Origin: 62-47 sp039808365
GTDB lineage: Bacteria; Pseudomonadota; Alphaproteobacteria; Rhizobiales; Xanthobacteraceae
DNA length: 31,454 nt
Direction of reading: 5' to 3'
Assembly: GCA_039808365.1 (NCBI GenBank)
Contig: JBDHSX010000024.1
Coordinates: 1-31,454 of the forward strand
Position numbers and translations under genes: made by a program. The notes beneath the pieces were generated by a model. That model made no database searches, was not told where the DNA came from, and saw only the letters and a list, made by a program, of their open reading frames with translations. Shown here piece after piece: positions 1 through 9,600 of the stretch (position 1 is the first letter of the stretch; each line of letters starts with the position of its first letter).

Positions 1-40
1 ACAGCGCGAAGCGCTGATCCGAGTGCTCGCGATGACGAGG
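1..40. repeat. Partial palindromic interspersed repeat at window edge
   Basis: The first 40 bases resemble one end of the interspersed element seen complete at 28189-28309: a GCGC-rich segment, a gatccgagtgctcgcgatgacg-like core and a terminal ATGACG. It is cut by the window edge, so its full length cannot be judged. It lies just downstream of the DUF2147 gene stop. Confidence 0.5.
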
Positions 41-58
41 GCGTCAGGACGATAACCC

Positions 59-673
59 TCAGCGCGGCGGATGCTGCGCCGAGCCGGTGGTGCGCGCCTT
101 CGATTTGGCCGCCGACTTGGGCGCGCCCGGCGGCGGCAGCGGCGGCTGGGCCGCTTCCGGCATATACTTCGCCACCACCGTCGGATCGAGGATCGCGAGA
201 TTGGTGTCCGGCAGCCGCTGCCAGGTCTCGTTCTTGCCAAGCAGGGAAATGCCGACATAGCCGCGCAGGGTCAGCAACTGCCCATCCGGGCTCAGCGTCA
301 TCTTGGCGTGGTAGATTTCGCCGTCGCGCGGATCGAGCACGTTGCCGTCCTCGTATTTGAGCCCGGCGCGCTTCATGTCGCGGATGAACGACAGGCCGAG
401 GATCGGCGCGTTCTTGCGGTCGTCGGTGCATTTGCTGCAAACCGGATTGTCCGGCTCGCCCGGCGTCGGGAAGGTCCGGGCGATCGCCCCCTCGAAGACG
501 CCGTTGTGATCGACCACCAGCACCCAGACCACCGGCTTGCCGTCCTCGGTTTTCTGCCAAAGCCCGGCGGCGGTCGGCTCGGCCGCGCGCGCCAGGTTCG
601 CGCCGAGCAACGCGGCTGAAAGCATCGCGGCGGCGGGAATGCTGCGTCGAAATCCGGTCTTGAACTTTACCAT
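59..673 (-). CDS. Secreted DUF2147 family protein
   Basis: Predicted 204-residue exported protein of the DUF2147 family, whose molecular function is not established. Residues 1-30 form a signal peptide: a basic start, a hydrophobic Ala/Leu stretch, and a likely cut after ARA at about residue 30. The mature part begins with a GLWQ motif and has a central Cys-Ser-Lys-Cys pair (residues 79-82) that could form a disulfide. It ends in a Pro/Ala/Lys-rich tail from about residue 180. The ATG at 673 is preferred over an open extension to 847 because it puts the signal peptide at the N-terminus and has a purine-rich GAGAGGCGAGG just upstream. It lies 192 bp downstream of the ferredoxin-NADP reductase gene on the same strand. 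Family assignment is fairly confident; function is unknown. Confidence 0.8.
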   Translation of the reverse strand: MVKFKTGFRRSIPAAAMLSAALLGANLARAAEPTAAGLWQKTEDGKPVVWVLVVDHNGVFEGAIARTFPTPGEPDNPVCSKCTDDRKNAPILGLSFIRDMKRAGLKYEDGNVLDPRDGEIYHAKMTLSPDGQLLTLRGYVGISLLGKNETWQRLPDTNLAILDPTVVAKYMPEAAQPPLPPPGAPKSAAKSKARTTGSAQHPPR

Positions 674-865
674 CGGGCCTCGCCTCTCATCGGGTCGAAC
701 GTCGAGGGTCGCGGAAGACTGTGGCGATTTCGCGGGAAACGCCGGGGAAAACGCGGCGTTCCGTCCGCCACAATTCCGTCGCAAGACCCGCGCGCCGGGT
801 TCAAGGACGGACACCGTTTCGCCGCATGAATCCCGCGCCTCCGACACTGTCTCCCATCGACCGGT

Positions 866-1894
866 TCAGTTGACGCCGAGCTTCTTCTGCAAGCTCGACG
901 ACGAGGTGGTGTATTGAAACACCAGCCGCTTGTCGGGATAGACGTAACGATGCGCCTTCTGCGCCATCAGCGCGCCCTCGTGGAAGCCGCACAGGATCAG
1001 CTTGAGCTTGCCGGGATAGGTGTTGATGTCGCCGATGGCGAAGATACCCGGCACGTTGGTTTCGAACGAAGCGGTCTCCACCGGGATCAGGTTGTTCTCC
1101 AGCGAGACGCCCCAGTCGGCGATCGGGCCGAGCTTCATGGTGAGCCCGAAGAACGGCAGCATGGTGTTGCAATCGACCCGCGTCACGGCGTTGTCGTTGC
1201 CCTTCACCATCGCGCCGGTGAGCTGGCCGGCCTCGCCTTCCAGCGCCGTGACCTGACCGATTTTCAAATCCAGCTTGCCGGAGGCGACCAGCGCGCGCAT
1301 CTGCTCGACGCTGTGGGGCGCTGCGCGAAAATCGTCGCGCCGGTGCAGCAGCGTCACCCGCCGCGCGATCGGATGCAGGTTGAGCGTCCAGTCCAGCGCG
1401 CTGTCGCCGCCGCCGACGATCAACAGGTCCTTGTCGCGGAACTGCTCCATCTTGCGGACGGCGTAGAACACCGAAGTGCCCTCATAGGCTTCGATGCCCG
1501 GCACCGGCGGACGCTTCGGCTGGAACGAGCCGCCGCCCGCCGCGATCACCACCACCTTGGCCTCGAACACGGTGCCGGCGTCGGTCGCGACGCGAAACAG
1601 CGGATCGCCGATCTTCTCGATGCTCTCCACCATCTCGTTGAGATGGAAGGTCGGATGGAACGGCTTGATCTGCTCCATCAGCGATTCCGTCAGACCGTGG
1701 CCGGTGACCATCGGAATGCCGGGAATATCGTAGATCGGCTTCTCCGGATAAAGCTCGGCGCACTGGCCGCCGATCTTGTCGAGGATGTCGACGAGATGAA
1801 CCTTCATGTCGAGCAGACCCAGCTCGAACACGGCGAACAGGCCGCAAGGGCCGGCGCCAATTATCAACACATCGGTTTTGATCGTTTCGCTCAT
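866..1894 (-). CDS. Ferredoxin--NADP reductase, thioredoxin-reductase-like type
   Basis: A 342-residue FAD enzyme moving electrons between NADPH and ferredoxin in the cytoplasm. It has an FAD-binding GAGPCG at residues 13-18, an NADPH-binding GGGDSA at 161-166, and a second FAD motif, GDINTYPGK, near residue 290. The C-terminal extension is Phe-Gln-Tyr followed by a Ser-rich stretch. That tail is known in the thioredoxin-reductase-like FNR class (Bacillus YumC, Chlorobium and Rhodopseudomonas FNR). The redox-active CxxC of true thioredoxin reductase is absent, which argues against that alternative. Length is normal. The ferredoxin gene at 2517-2837 is a plausible partner, with one divergent thioesterase gene between them. 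The gap upstream (1895-2073) must hold divergent promoters for this gene and the thioesterase. Confidence 0.93.
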   Translation of the reverse strand: MSETIKTDVLIIGAGPCGLFAVFELGLLDMKVHLVDILDKIGGQCAELYPEKPIYDIPGIPMVTGHGLTESLMEQIKPFHPTFHLNEMVESIEKIGDPLFRVATDAGTVFEAKVVVIAAGGGSFQPKRPPVPGIEAYEGTSVFYAVRKMEQFRDKDLLIVGGGDSALDWTLNLHPIARRVTLLHRRDDFRAAPHSVEQMRALVASGKLDLKIGQVTALEGEAGQLTGAMVKGNDNAVTRVDCNTMLPFFGLTMKLGPIADWGVSLENNLIPVETASFETNVPGIFAIGDINTYPGKLKLILCGFHEGALMAQKAHRYVYPDKRLVFQYTTSSSSLQKKLGVN

Positions 1895-2073
1895 CTCGCC
1901 GTCTTCGCTGATTGGAGAATGGGGAGGCTTGATAGGAGGGCTTCAGGCAAATCTACAGCCTTTTCGGGCGAGGTGGGAAGACGTCACGCATGCCGCCGCG
2001 CCATCCGGCCGGCGGAGCCCCTTGCCGGCCGCCGCGATTTCCATGTAACTGCATGGAGACTGGAGATTGCCCC

Positions 2074-2520
2074 GTGACCAATTCCGCCCCGACGCCGCGC
2101 CTCGACGACTACCCGCTTCGCCTCGACGACAATGTCCGCTTCGCCGATCTCGACGTCAACGGCCACGTCAACAACGCGGTCTACGCCAGCTATTTCGAAT
2201 CCGGCCGGGTGATCCTGATACGGGACACGGCGAACGGCCTGACGCCGGCGGGCGCCAACTGGGTGATGGTTCGCCTCGACATCCACTATCGCGCCGAACT
2301 GCACTGGCCCGGCACCATCGAGACCGGGCTCGGCGTGCGACGGCTGGGGCGCACCTCGGTGACGTTCGATCAGGTGGTGTTCTCGCAGGGCCGCTGCGTC
2401 GCCTCGGCGCAGGCGACGACGGTGCTGGTCGATTCCCGCACCCGCAAGCCGACGCCGCTGACGCCCTCGGTGATCGACAAATTCCAGCGCTGGATGATGC
2501 GCGGCGAAAGCGCAGCCTAA
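2074..2520 (+). CDS. 4HBT-type acyl-CoA thioesterase
   Basis: A 148-residue single hot-dog domain protein of the 4-hydroxybenzoyl-CoA thioesterase type (PF03061/PF13279), expected to hydrolyse an acyl-CoA. The diagnostic N-terminal block is visible: D25-L-D27 followed by NGHVNN (29-34), then a Tyr-Phe-Glu at 40-42 ahead of Arg. The active-site Asp in this family lies in that block. I chose GTG 2074 because GGAGA ends 7 bases before it and the conserved region begins soon after. ATG 2053 (7 codons upstream) and ATG 1990 are in frame but lack a Shine-Dalgarno sequence. The stop codon overlaps the ferredoxin stop on the other strand (shared CTAA). The acyl substrate cannot be told from the sequence. 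Confidence 0.85.
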   Translation: MTNSAPTPRLDDYPLRLDDNVRFADLDVNGHVNNAVYASYFESGRVILIRDTANGLTPAGANWVMVRLDIHYRAELHWPGTIETGLGVRRLGRTSVTFDQVVFSQGRCVASAQATTVLVDSRTRKPTPLTPSVIDKFQRWMMRGESAA

Positions 2521-2837
2521 GCCTGCCGCTCCGGCGTCATCACGATCAGCCCATCGAGTTCGTCGGTGACCTTGATCTGGCACGACAGCCGCGAGTTCGG
2601 GCGCACGTCGTAGCCGAAGTCCAGCATGTCCTCCTCCATCGGCGTCGGACCGCCGACCTTCTCGCGCCAGGCTTCGTCGACATAGACATGGCAGGTCGCG
2701 CAGGCGCAGGCGCCGCCGCACTCGGCCTCGATGCCGGGGATGGCGTTGCGGATCGCGCCCTCCATCACCGTCGCGCCGTTTTCGACGTCGACGGTGCGGG
2801 TCTGGCCGGTGTGGTCAACATAGTGAATCTTCGCCAT
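2517..2837 (-). CDS. [2Fe-2S] ferredoxin (adrenodoxin/palustrisredoxin type)
   Basis: A 106-residue soluble electron carrier. The cluster ligands follow the vertebrate-type pattern C-x5-C-x2-C...C: Cys40, Cys46, Cys49 and Cys86, with His50 after the third ligand. An extra Cys44 lies inside the ligand loop. The acidic helix around residues 66-76 is the usual docking surface for reductases or P450s in this family. Rhodopseudomonas palustris ferredoxins of this type (palustrisredoxin B) are encoded close to an FNR, matching the reductase at 866-1894; this comparison is from memory. It could serve a P450 or iron-sulfur assembly, but no P450 or isc gene is in the window. It converges on the thioesterase with overlapping stops. 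Confidence 0.92.
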   Translation of the reverse strand: MAKIHYVDHTGQTRTVDVENGATVMEGAIRNAIPGIEAECGGACACATCHVYVDEAWREKVGGPTPMEEDMLDFGYDVRPNSRLSCQIKVTDELDGLIVMTPERQA

Positions 2838-2948
2838 GGCTGCTCGTGCTGTCTCGAAAGAGGATTGCTCGCTGACCTATAGCGGCTCACTCCGCCCCGC
2901 GCCAGCCGCCACGCTCATGCGCCGCTGCTTTTCGATCGCGGCGGCGGC

Positions 2949-3293
2949 CTATCGTTGAAGCCGCGCGGCCGCCGCCCGCAGCGCCTCTCCGGCCTCGGCG
3001 TCGAGCCGGCTCACGGCGTCGCGCGCGCGCGCCGCGTCCCCCAGCGCCGCCTCCAGCGCCGCCGCCGCGTCCGCGACGCCGAACGCGCCGACCGCGCGCG
3101 CCGATCCCTTCAAGGTGTGGGCGAGGTGAGCCGCGTCCGCCGGCAGCGCGGCCAGCGTCCGCATCAGCGCCGCGGTCTGGTCCACGAACAGACGCAGCAC
3201 CTCGCGCTCCAGCGCCGGATCCCCCAGCGTCACCTCGCGAAGATGATCGAGATCGATCGGCGGCCCGGCGGCGGCGGCGGAATGCGGCGGCAT
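2949..3293 (-). CDS. Stand-alone Hpt (histidine phosphotransfer) domain protein
   Basis: A 114-residue protein consisting almost entirely of one Hpt domain (PF01627). The phosphorylation site is His59 in HTLKGSA, followed by the AVGAFGVADAAAALE helix typical of Hpt bundles. Such proteins relay phosphate between a hybrid histidine kinase and a response regulator in the cytoplasm. I chose ATG 3293, with an AAGGGAAG purine run about 13 bases upstream. An in-frame TTG at 3314 would add seven residues. No kinase or regulator gene is adjacent. The gene is divergent from the GPR-like gene and shares its 406-bp upstream region. It is not a convincing ChpT, since it lacks the two-domain length (about 200-250 residues). 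The partner is unknown. Confidence 0.85.
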   Translation of the reverse strand: MPPHSAAAAGPPIDLDHLREVTLGDPALEREVLRLFVDQTAALMRTLAALPADAAHLAHTLKGSARAVGAFGVADAAAALEAALGDAARARDAVSRLDAEAGEALRAAAARLQR

Positions 3294-3699
3294 CGATGGA
3301 CGTCTTCCCTTCAAGCGACGGCCATCCGACCGCGGCCGGAAATCGTCGCACCATCCGCCCGAACTGTCGATTTGGTTAACGGATCCGCCGGACGAACCGC
3401 CACGATAAAGCCGTCAATCAGACCGATTTCAGCCGCAATTGCCCCGATTTGGCGCGATTTTCCCGCCGCGCGCGCCTCAAGGCGGTTTCGCGTTAACGAT
3501 GATTAAGGATCGTTAAAATTGTATTAATCACATCCATTTCATTCGCGCCTGCAAGCCAATAGGATGTTGGGGGAAGTCGCGCACAAACCGGGCGGCGCGG
3601 ACGTGCGGTCCGGCCAGCGTCGATCGTCGCGGGCAAAGTTGCCCTCCGGTCGGCCCGGCGGCGAAACTTCCGGCTGTATAAACAAGGGCGTAGAGTACC
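3294..3699. other. 406-bp divergent intergenic region (Hpt / GPR-like)
   Basis: No credible gene lies here; the reading frames that cross it are extensions of shadow frames. It is more AT-rich near 3490-3530, where four TTAA tetramers occur, and has another GTTAAC at 3375-3380. A TATAAA lies at about 3676-3681, close to the GPR-like start, but no well-spaced -35 is seen with it. The region must carry the promoters of both flanking genes. Confidence 0.6.
3492..3527 (-). promoter_or_regulatory. CtrA-type binding site within a phased TTAA array
   Basis: Read on the minus strand, 3527-3512 is TTAATACAATTTTAAC, an exact match to the alphaproteobacterial CtrA consensus TTAA-N7-TTAAC. Two further TTAA tetramers at 3493 and 3503 continue the array, so starts are at 3493, 3503, 3513 and 3524, about one helical turn apart. 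The site is 173 bp upstream of the GPR-like ATG and 219 bp from the Hpt ATG. CtrA control is inferred from motif and position only. Confidence 0.55.
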
Positions 3700-6600
3700 A
3701 TGGCGAACAGTCCCAAGAAGGCTCAGGACCCCACCGAGGTGGCGCTTTCGGCGATTCAGGAAGCCCTGAACATCGGCGAGACGCCGGCCTCGGACAGCGC
3801 CACCGCCCAGCCTACCGCGCCCTCCGTCACCATTCCCGAACCGCCGCGCGACGAGGCGACGTTCAGTTCGCGGCCGTTCCCGGACGCGTTGTCCGACGAG
3901 CCCCGCTTCAACCGCGACGCCGCCAATGACGACCGCGAGACCATCGGCCAGATTCTGCAAGCGATTCAGAAAGGCCGTCCGGCGCGCAATATCTATACGC
4001 TCGCCACCATTTTCACCGTGGTCTGGCTGATCGGCGCCGGCTTGCTGGCGTTCGCCTTCTATCCCTCGCTGCAATCGCTGGGGCAGAACGGCGGCGCGCT
4101 GGCCTTCGTCGGCCTGATCTCGGTGCTATTGGCGCCGATCCTGTTGTTCTATTTCCTCGCCAGCCTCGCCTGGCGTGGACAGGAGCTGCGCATGATCGCG
4201 CAGTCGATGGCGCAGGTGGCGATGCGGTTCTCGGAGCCCGAACACGCCGCCAGCGATTCCATGGTGACGGTGGGCCAGGCCATCCGCCGCGAGGTCGCCG
4301 CCATGGGCGACGGCATGGAGCGCGCCATCGCGCGCGCCGGCGAACTCGAAACGCTGGTCGCCAACGAGGTCTCGGCGCTGGAGCGCGCCTATTCCGACAA
4401 CGAGGTGCGGATCCGCGCGCTGTTGCAGGACATCGCCCATCAGCGCGACAACCTGGTCGGCCAGGCCGAACAGGTGCGCAGCGCCATTTCCGGCGTTCAG
4501 ATCGACCTGCGCCATGACATCGCGCTGATCAGCGACGCCATCGCCTCGCGCGTCGACGAGGTCGCCAAGAACATCACCAGCGCGCTCGAAGAACGCGGCG
4601 AGCACATCACGCGCGCGCTCGGCAGCGCCGGCGACAACATGATCCTCGCGCTCGGCGAACGCGGCGGCGACCTGCTCGACCGCCTTGAGGAAGCCAGCGG
4701 CGAAACCACCCGCGCGGTGCTCGACGCCAGCGAGCGGCTGACCGCCAGCCTGAACTTCAAGACCGGCCACGTCCATGACGAATTCGTCGATCTGGCCAAC
4801 CGCGTCCACGACATGCTGAACGACCGGCTCGACCGCATCACCTCGGAGTTCGAACAGAAGTCCGCCTCGATCGTCGACAGCATTTCCGACCGCACCGAAG
4901 CGCTTCACGACTCGCTGCGCAATTCCGGCGACTCGCTGCTGCTCGAACTCGAACTGCGCGGCGGCGACATCGCCGGCAAGATCGACGAAGCCGGCCAGCG
5001 GCTGGCGGATCGCATCCTGACCAGCGGCGACCGCGCCAGCGACGCGCTCGACGCCACCGTCAGTTCGCTGGTGACCCGGGTGGTGAGCCAGACCGAAACC
5101 GCGCACGACACGCTCAGCCTCCAGATGAGCACGTTCGACGAGTTGATCCGGCAGCAGGGCACCGAGCTCGCCGAGAAATTCGCGCGCGACAGCTCGACCC
5201 TCGGCGCCCTGATCACCCGGCACATCTCCGAATTCGACCGCACCGTGAAGACCTACGGCGGCGAAGTGGTCGAGCGCCTCGGCCAGCGCACCGGCGAGAT
5301 TGCCGAAAGTCTGAAAACCTACGTCGACACTTTCGACACCCGCCTCACCTCCAACAGCGGCCAGATCACCGCGACGCTCGACCAGCGCCTGCAACAGTTC
5401 GAGGTGCAGCTCGGCACCCGCGTCAGCGATCTCGACGGCGCCCTCGACGCCAAGATCAAGTCGTTCGACGAATCCGTGGACGGCAGGCTCAGGACGCTCG
5501 AACAGAACTTCGATACCCGCGCCAGGTTCGTGACCGAGACCGTCGATTCCCGGCTCGGCGCGCTGTCCGCCTCGCTTTCAGGCGGCACCCAGACCGCGAT
5601 CGACAGCATCGAGGCCAAGCTCACGCACCTCACCTCGACGCTGAACGACGGCGCGAGCCAGACCCTTGGCAAGATCGACAGCCGGCTGACGCATCTCACC
5701 TCGACCTTGACCGAAGGGGCGACGCAGACGCTCGATGAAATCGACGGCAAGCTGTCGCGGCTCACCGCGTCGTTGACCGACGGCGCGAACCAGACCCTTG
5801 GCAAGATCGACAGCCGACTGACGTACCTCACCTCGACCTTGACCGAAGGGGCGACGCAGACGCTCGACGAAATCGATGGCCGGCTGACGCAGCTCACCGC
5901 GTCGCTGACCGGGGGCGCGACCCAGACGCTCGGCGAAATCGACGGCCGGTTGACGCAGCTCACCGCGTCGCTGACCGAGGGCGCAACGCAAACGCTGGGC
6001 AAAATCGACAGCCGGCTGTCGCGGCTCACCTTGTCGCTGACCGAGGGCGCGACCCAGACGCTGGGCGAGATCGACACCCGTCTGACGCAGATCACCGCGT
6101 CGCTGACCGGAGGCGCGACGCAGACGCTGGGCGAGATCGACACCCGCCTGACGCAGCTCACCGCGTCGCTGACCGAGGGCGCGACGCAAACGCTGGGCGA
6201 AATCGACATCCGGCTGACGCGGCTCACCTCGTCGTTGACCGATGGCGCGACCCAGGCGATCCATTCGATCGATTCCCGCCTCGCCCAGTTGTCGTCGACC
6301 CTGAACGACGGCACCACGACTGCGCTCGCGGCGATCGATCAGCGCATGACCGACGTCACGCAGACCATCGACGGCCGCACCGCGCATCTCGCCGACACCA
6401 TCACGGCGCGCTTCCAGGACATCCACCAGAGTCTGGAAAGCCGCGCCGGCGCGGTCGCCGGCGACATCGACACCCGTATCGCACAGTTCGAGGATCTGCT
6501 CGGCTCCCGCGTCGAGGCGGTGGCCGGCCGCATCGAGACCAGCGGCCGCCAGGCCAGCGAGACCCTGGTGGCGCGCGCCGAGGAACTGTCGTCGAGCATC

Positions 6601-9600
6601 AAGTCGCATGTCGACGATGCCGAGCAGTCGCTCACCAGCCTGATGCTGTCGACCAGCGAGACGATCCAGAGCAGCGCGCGGAGCACGCAGCAATCGCTGC
6701 TGGCGGTCTCGGCCGACATCACCACCCAGCTCCGTCAGGCGTCCACCGAGGTCGAGCAGACCGTCGGCAACGTCGGCACCACCGCGGCGACCGCCATCCT
6801 CGGCAGCGCCACCGAGGCGCGGGCCTCGCTGCTGTCGGTGTCCAGCGACGCCACCAACCAGATCAAGTCGCTCACCGCCGACGTCGAGCGCACCCTGACC
6901 TCGGCCGGCGGCGCCACCGCCAGCGCGCTGTTGACCAGCGCGCGCGAGGCCCAAAGCGTCCTCACCGGCACGTCGAGCGAACTGGCGGCGCAGATGCAGT
7001 CGCTGTCTGCGACCATCGAACAGACCCTGTCGGGCACCGGCGCCACGACCGCCGCGGCCCTGCTCAGCGGCACCCGCGACGCCCAGGCGACCCTGACGGC
7101 GGCCTCCGGCGAGATGGAGCGCAGCCTGAAGGAAGCCGGCAGCAACGCCGCCGACGCCGTGGCGGCCAGCGCCCGGTCGGCGCAGATGACGCTGATGACC
7201 CTCACCGATCAGGTCTCGGGTCAGGTCAAGGCGCTGTCGGCCGATCTCGAACAGAACCTGTCGACGGTCAGCAGCAACGCCGCCGACACCGTGTCCAGCA
7301 GCGCCCGGTCGGCGCAGATGACGCTGATCGCCCTCACCGATCAGATGTCGGGCCAGGTCAAGGCGCTGTCGGCCGATCTCGAACAGAACCTGTCGACGGT
7401 GGGCAACGCCGCCGTCGGCGCCGTGCTCACCGGCGCGCAGGAGGCGCAGGCGACCCTGATGGCCGCCTCCAGCAACGCGGCCGAGCATGTCAGGTCGCTG
7501 TCCGCCGATGTCGAGCGCACGCTGTCGAGTGTCGGATCGGACACCGCGACGCGGATCCTGCGCAGCGCACGGGAGGCGCAAGAGGCGCTGACCGGCGCCA
7601 GCGCCGACACCGCGGAACAGATGAAGACGCTGTCGGGTTCGCTGGTCGCGACCACCACCGACGCCACCAGCCAGATCAAGTCGCTGGCCGAGACCGTCGA
7701 GCAGTCGCTGACCACGACCGCCGCCAGTTCGGTCGAGACGATCCGCAGCGGCGCCCTCGCCGTCCACGACAAGCTGCTCGCCGCCGCCAACGAGGCCGAA
7801 AAGAAAGCCAAGGCCACCGCCGCGGAGATCGAACAATCGGTGCTCGGCGCCAGCGACAAGTTCGAGACGGTGCTCGGCGGCAAGGCCGATGAAATCGTCG
7901 GCTACATGGCGCAGCAGACCGACCGGCTGGCGCAGACGCTGGACAGCAAGCGCGGCTCGCTGGTCGAAACCATCGGCGGCAAGAGCAATCAATTGCTGGT
8001 CGATATCGAGCGCGTCACCTCGGAGGCGCTGAAGGCGATCGAAAGCCGCGGCATGAACTTCTCGCAGTCGATCGCCACCAACGGCTCGACGGTGGCGCGC
8101 GCCATCACGGCGGCCGGCGAACTCGCCACCGGCGCGGTGAACAAATCGCTGAAGGACCTCGAACAGACCTCCCGCGCCAGCATCGAGCAATCGCGTCAGG
8201 TGTCGATGGCGGCCGTGACCGAGATGCAGGAGACCAGCAAGGTGCTGCGCACCGACACGGTGGCGCTGTTCGAGCGGCTGCGCGAAGGCAACATCCTGTT
8301 GCAGGAAGTTTTGACCGGCGCGCACGACAACCTCAACTCGCTGGAGCGCGCGATGGTCACCCGCGTCGCCGAATTCGTCTCGGCGATCACCGACGTCAGC
8401 GCCCGCAGCGGCAACGCCACCCAGAGCCTGGAAGATCAACTGACGATGTTCCACGCCAAGACCTCGAAGGCCATCGAAGGCTTGGCCGGGCTATCGAGCC
8501 AGTTCGAGGAACACGGCCGCGCGCTGGTCGCGGCGGCGGCGGCGATGGAGCAGAGCAACCGCAACACCGACCATTCGATCGTCGAGCGCAAGGCGGCGAT
8601 CGACGATCTGGTGAGCACCATCGACGCCCGCACCCTCGACCTCGACCAGCGGCTGACGCGCTTCACCGCGCTGCTCGATGAATCGCTGGCCGCCGCCGAG
8701 GAACGCGCCCGCGACATCGCCCGCGTGGTGGCGGAGACCGCCGGCAGCGGCTCGACCGCCATCACCCGGCAGTTCGAGGCGGTGCGCACCGCCGCCGAGG
8801 AGCAGCGCCAGGCCACCGCCGAGACGCTGCACACGCTCTATCAGCAGAGCACGCGGGAGACCGAGACGATCTTCCGGCAATCCGCCGACAAGTTCGCCGC
8901 GATGGTGCAGAGCATGAAGCAGATGGCCGCGGAAATGCACCAGGAACTGGAGATGACCCGCGAGGAGCTGCGGCGCGGCGTGTTCGAGTTGCCGCAGGAG
9001 GCCGCCGAAAACACCGCGCAGATGCGCAAGGTGATCGTCGACCAGATCGAGGCGCTGGCCGAGTTGAACCGGATCGTCGCGCGCCACGGCCGCGGGGTCG
9101 ACGTGGTCGAGGCGCCGCGCGCTTCAGCCCCCCGCCGGCGCGAGGAACCGCAGATGGCCGCCGTCGGCGGCGGCCACACTGAAGCCCCGGTCCGGCCCGC
9201 GCCGCGCGGCCGCGACAATGGCAGCGCCTCGACCCTGCCGCCGCCCGATCTCGGCATGCCGATGCCGCAGCGGACCGAGGCGCCGTCGGTCAGCCCGAAC
9301 ATCGGCGAGGCCAACGACGACCGCGACGCCTGGCTGTCGGATTTGCTCAGCCGCGCCGACGATTCCGTCGCCGAGGAACGCGAAAGGGTGCGGACCGCGC
9401 AACCGGCCGCCGCCGCGAGCGATCCGCTGGAAACGCTGTCGCTCGACATCGGCCGCCTGGTCGATCGCAATCTCGCCGCCGAGATGTGGGACCGCTACCA
9501 GCGCGGCGAGGACAAGGCGTTCTCCAAGCGGCTCTACGCGCCGGCGGGCCAGAAGACCTTCGACGAAGTCGCACGGAAGTACCGGGCGGATCGCAACTTC

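Noticed and set aside
3493..4074. A 193-residue minus-strand frame covering the GPR-like promoter region.
   Set aside because: It would overlap the start of the GPR-like gene and the CtrA-type site; composition is Arg/Gly-rich and no start signal is seen.
4126..5394. A 422-residue minus-strand open frame in the same gene.
   Set aside because: Same cause; low-complexity Val/Ala/Gly composition and no independent promoter or ribosome site.
5578..8454. A 958-residue open frame on the minus strand opposite the GPR-like gene, rich in Gly, Arg, Gln and Leu.
   Set aside because: It mirrors the repeats of the sense gene, has no start context or family features, and arises because stop codons are rare on this strand of GC-rich, codon-biased DNA. 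The sense frame is far longer and has a clear protein architecture.
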